Source: Paracoccaceae bacterium (GTDB taxonomy: Bacteria > Pseudomonadota > Alphaproteobacteria > Rhodobacterales > Rhodobacteraceae). Taken from it: a stretch of DNA of 64,000 nt. The stretch is taken from NCBI GenBank assembly GCA_018223125.1, contig JAAEZA010000008.1:1-64000 (forward strand), written 5' to 3'. Below are positions 61,805-64,000 of the stretch, piece after piece. The position numbers and the translations under genes were made by a program. The notes under the pieces were generated by a model, which did no database searches, was not told the origin of the DNA, and saw only the letters and a program-made list of their open reading frames with translations. Each line of letters starts with the position of its first letter. Within the stretch, counting starts at the first letter, position 1.

Positions 61805-63151
61805 ATGGAAACAACGGAACGCGGGTTTGTGCTCGATTTGCCCGCTATTACGATTCCGACCGCGCTCACACCGGAAACGGTTCCTTGGGCCATTGCGGCG
61901 GCGGTTGTTCTACTCATCCTGATCCTGCGATACAAACTGTGGCGCGGCTGGCGGCAGCGCTTTAATTTTTTCAAACGCACGGAAAAACCCCTTCTTCGCG
62001 TGATCGGATGGATGTCGATTCTGGTTTCTCCAATCTGGGTTTCGCTTATTTTTCTGGTTTTTTTCTCGATCTGGATGCTGGCGATCTCTTTTGGTGAGGC
62101 CATCGGTGTGGAATCCATGCGCTGGCATGTGCTGGCGATTGTCGGGATGATCGCCTCGCTTGTCGGCCTTTTGTCGATGCCGCTGTTAATCATGAATGCC
62201 TTCCACGCAGAGCGGCGCACCCGCGCCAATGAGGAAAGCTACCTGACAGACCGCATTTCCCAAGCGGTGGAAAAGCTCGGGGCCGAACGGGTGGTCTGGC
62301 GGGATAACAAACAACAGTCCGAACCGAATTTGGAGGTCCGTATGGGGGCGCTCTACCTGTTGGAGCGGATCGGCAAGGACAGCCCGCGGGACCATATCCC
62401 GATCACCGAAACCATCTGTGCCTATATCCGCGAAAATGCCCACGCCCCCCATATTGACGAGATGGCCACCCGCCAGAAGGAGATAGACGCCGCCCGACGT
62501 TTGAAAATCAAACGCGCAGAGCTTGACGCCAGTGACAAAGCCGCCTGCCTGACCTATGCGGTGCCGCGCGCGGATATTCAGGCCGCCGCCACCATTCTTG
62601 GGCGCCGTAGCCAAGATGCGATTGCACTGGAAGAGACCGAGAAATACGTGCTCGACCTGCGTGGGGTTCATCTGGACCGGATCGACTGGTCCAATGCGCA
62701 TCTGGCCAATGCGATACTGGACGATGCAAGCCTGAACGGTGCCAGTCTGTGTGTCGCCAACCTGCGGGGCGCAAGGCTGAAGAATGCTTCTTTGGAACGG
62801 GCCGATCTGTTCAAGGCCAACCTGACCGAAGCCTGGCTGTCGGGTGCCAGCCTGTCAAACGCATGGCTCGACTGGGCGATCCTGCACGGCTCTCAGCTGT
62901 CGCTTGCGAAATTCCAGAACGCGAATTTCTCGGCCACCGAACTCAGCTTTGCCGCCGTGAAAAACACTGATTTCACGGATGCCAAGCATCTGGACGAACA
63001 GCAACTGGCCGATACAGTGGGCGACGGGTCCACTATATTACCCGCCAACATTCTTACACCGCGCTCTGAAACATGGACGGATAAAGTGCTCCCGTCCGAG
63101 GCGTTTTTCAGCCTGTGGCGCAATGTAAAGAAACAGGCGGGGATGACCTGA
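61805..63151 (+). CDS. Membrane pentapeptide-repeat protein
   Basis: N-terminal TM segments, then ANAILDDASLNGASLCVANLRGARLKNASLERADLFKANLTEAWLSGASLSNAWLDWA. Confidence 0.88.
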   Translation: METTERGFVLDLPAITIPTALTPETVPWAIAAAVVLLILILRYKLWRGWRQRFNFFKRTEKPLLRVIGWMSILVSPIWVSLIFLVFFSIWMLAISFGEAIGVESMRWHVLAIVGMIASLVGLLSMPLLIMNAFHAERRTRANEESYLTDRISQAVEKLGAERVVWRDNKQQSEPNLEVRMGALYLLERIGKDSPRDHIPITETICAYIRENAHAPHIDEMATRQKEIDAARRLKIKRAELDASDKAACLTYAVPRADIQAAATILGRRSQDAIALEETEKYVLDLRGVHLDRIDWSNAHLANAILDDASLNGASLCVANLRGARLKNASLERADLFKANLTEAWLSGASLSNAWLDWAILHGSQLSLAKFQNANFSATELSFAAVKNTDFTDAKHLDEQQLADTVGDGSTILPANILTPRSETWTDKVLPSEAFFSLWRNVKKQAGMT

Positions 63152-63172
63152 CCCGCCTGCTCTGCGATTGTG

Positions 63173-63679
63173 TCAGTTCAAAAGCACCCGCAACCGCTGG
63201 CCGGAGCGCAGCGTAACCCGTTTGGCCACCGATCCACCTTCGGGGAAGTAGCTGTTGGGAACCATCCAGACCACACGCGACTGCACGTAATAAGTCCCGG
63301 GAGCGACGCCGGAAAATTCGAAATCCCCTTCCGCATCACAGGTGGCAACCCGTCGATATTCAAGATATTCCGGCGGAACGCCCTTCAGCGACACCCCTTG
63401 AAACACGTTGATCCGCCCGCCCGAAACATCGCCGTATATCTTGGCAAACCGTTCGGTTGCATATTTTGTGGCAGGGAAAAGATTCACCTCCTCCCCCGCG
63501 CAGGTGACAACACCGCCGCCGTTCTGTCGCATGAACGCCTGACCTGACAATCTTGCCGAGCCTCCGTTTTTGACAAAAGCCGCTTCACGCGGATCAAATT
63601 TGGCCGTGATCTCAAGATCGCGCCCGACACAGGCGGACAGGAAAAGGATCAGACAGAATAGATTAATCAATTTAAACAC
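63173..63679 (-). CDS. Lipoprotein with carboxypeptidase-regulatory-like character, hypothetical
   Basis: GTG start; VFKLINLFCLILFLSACVG lipobox; CDAEGDFEFSGVAPGTYYVQSRVVW. Confidence 0.55.
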   Translation of the reverse strand: MFKLINLFCLILFLSACVGRDLEITAKFDPREAAFVKNGGSARLSGQAFMRQNGGGVVTCAGEEVNLFPATKYATERFAKIYGDVSGGRINVFQGVSLKGVPPEYLEYRRVATCDAEGDFEFSGVAPGTYYVQSRVVWMVPNSYFPEGGSVAKRVTLRSGQRLRVLLN

Positions 63680-63705
63680 AGAATAATTCCCCTTAATTGA
63701 CAGGA

Positions 63706-64000
63706 TCAACAGCGCAAACTGGCACGGGTTAAAACCGTATCGGATTTCGGAAGCAGCGCCTTGACGGAGCATCCGGTCACGGTTTCAATCGCCGTAATGC
63801 CATCAGCGACAGCCTGCTTCAGCCCCCGCATCGACTGGTTGTTCAACCGCAGGGCCTGGGCTTCATCGTCGTTGTGATAAACTAGAAACCGGTTCTCCCC
63901 CACGTTCAGGCGGTCGCTCTGCTCATAGTCAAAACCGACCAAAGGCGTATCGCAGCCCGAGAGAGCGAACATAATTCCTACGATGTGGTAAAAGTTGCGC
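63706..64000 (-). CDS. Putative lipoprotein, N-terminus probably outside the window
   Basis: ...HIVGIMFALSGCDTPLVGFDYEQ lipobox-like LSGC with upstream open frame to the window edge. Confidence 0.5.
   Translation of the reverse strand, partial: RNFYHIVGIMFALSGCDTPLVGFDYEQSDRLNVGENRFLVYHNDDEAQALRLNNQSMRGLKQAVADGITAIETVTGCSVKALLPKSDTVLTRASLRC

Overview
This 64 kb window looks like ordinary chromosome from a Rhodobacterales / Roseobacter-group alphaproteobacterium (inferred from gene content and protein sequences; no search was run). It is densely coded. I saw no rRNA, tRNA, transposase, prophage or CRISPR array. Recognisable blocks, left to right: partial dimethylglycine/sarcosine dehydrogenase plus a Rieske oxygenase and LysR regulators; di-heme cytochrome c peroxidase and a Sel1-type protein; hisB-hisH-(DUF2147)-hisA-orf-hisF-hisE; two Ala-rich coiled-coil membrane-anchored proteins; infC; a GrdB-like (Cys form) gene divergent from a three-gene thiocyanate-hydrolase/nitrile-hydratase-like operon and an EamA transporter; acnA; zntB; ccmA-ccmB-orf-ccmC-ccmD-ccmG; FMN-riboswitch-ribH; pyrC; dnaB; alr; mlaE-mlaF-pqiA; radA; cvpA; purF; tandem sulfatases; der; bamB; an RND efflux pair; an ATM1-like ABC exporter; a LysM protein; sodB; secF-secD-yajC; a membrane pentapeptide-repeat protein; and lipoproteins. 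The best candidates for something under-described are: (1) the divergent GrdB-like / split nitrile-hydratase (SCNase-like) locus at 15.7-18.8 kb; (2) infC, which appears to need a non-canonical ATA start codon; (3) a candidate minus-strand small RNA between pyrC and dnaB with a CU-rich anti-Shine-Dalgarno stretch and a terminator that faces away from both neighbouring genes' sense transcription; (4) the pair of low-complexity Ala-rich coiled-coil proteins at 12.8-14.9 kb.
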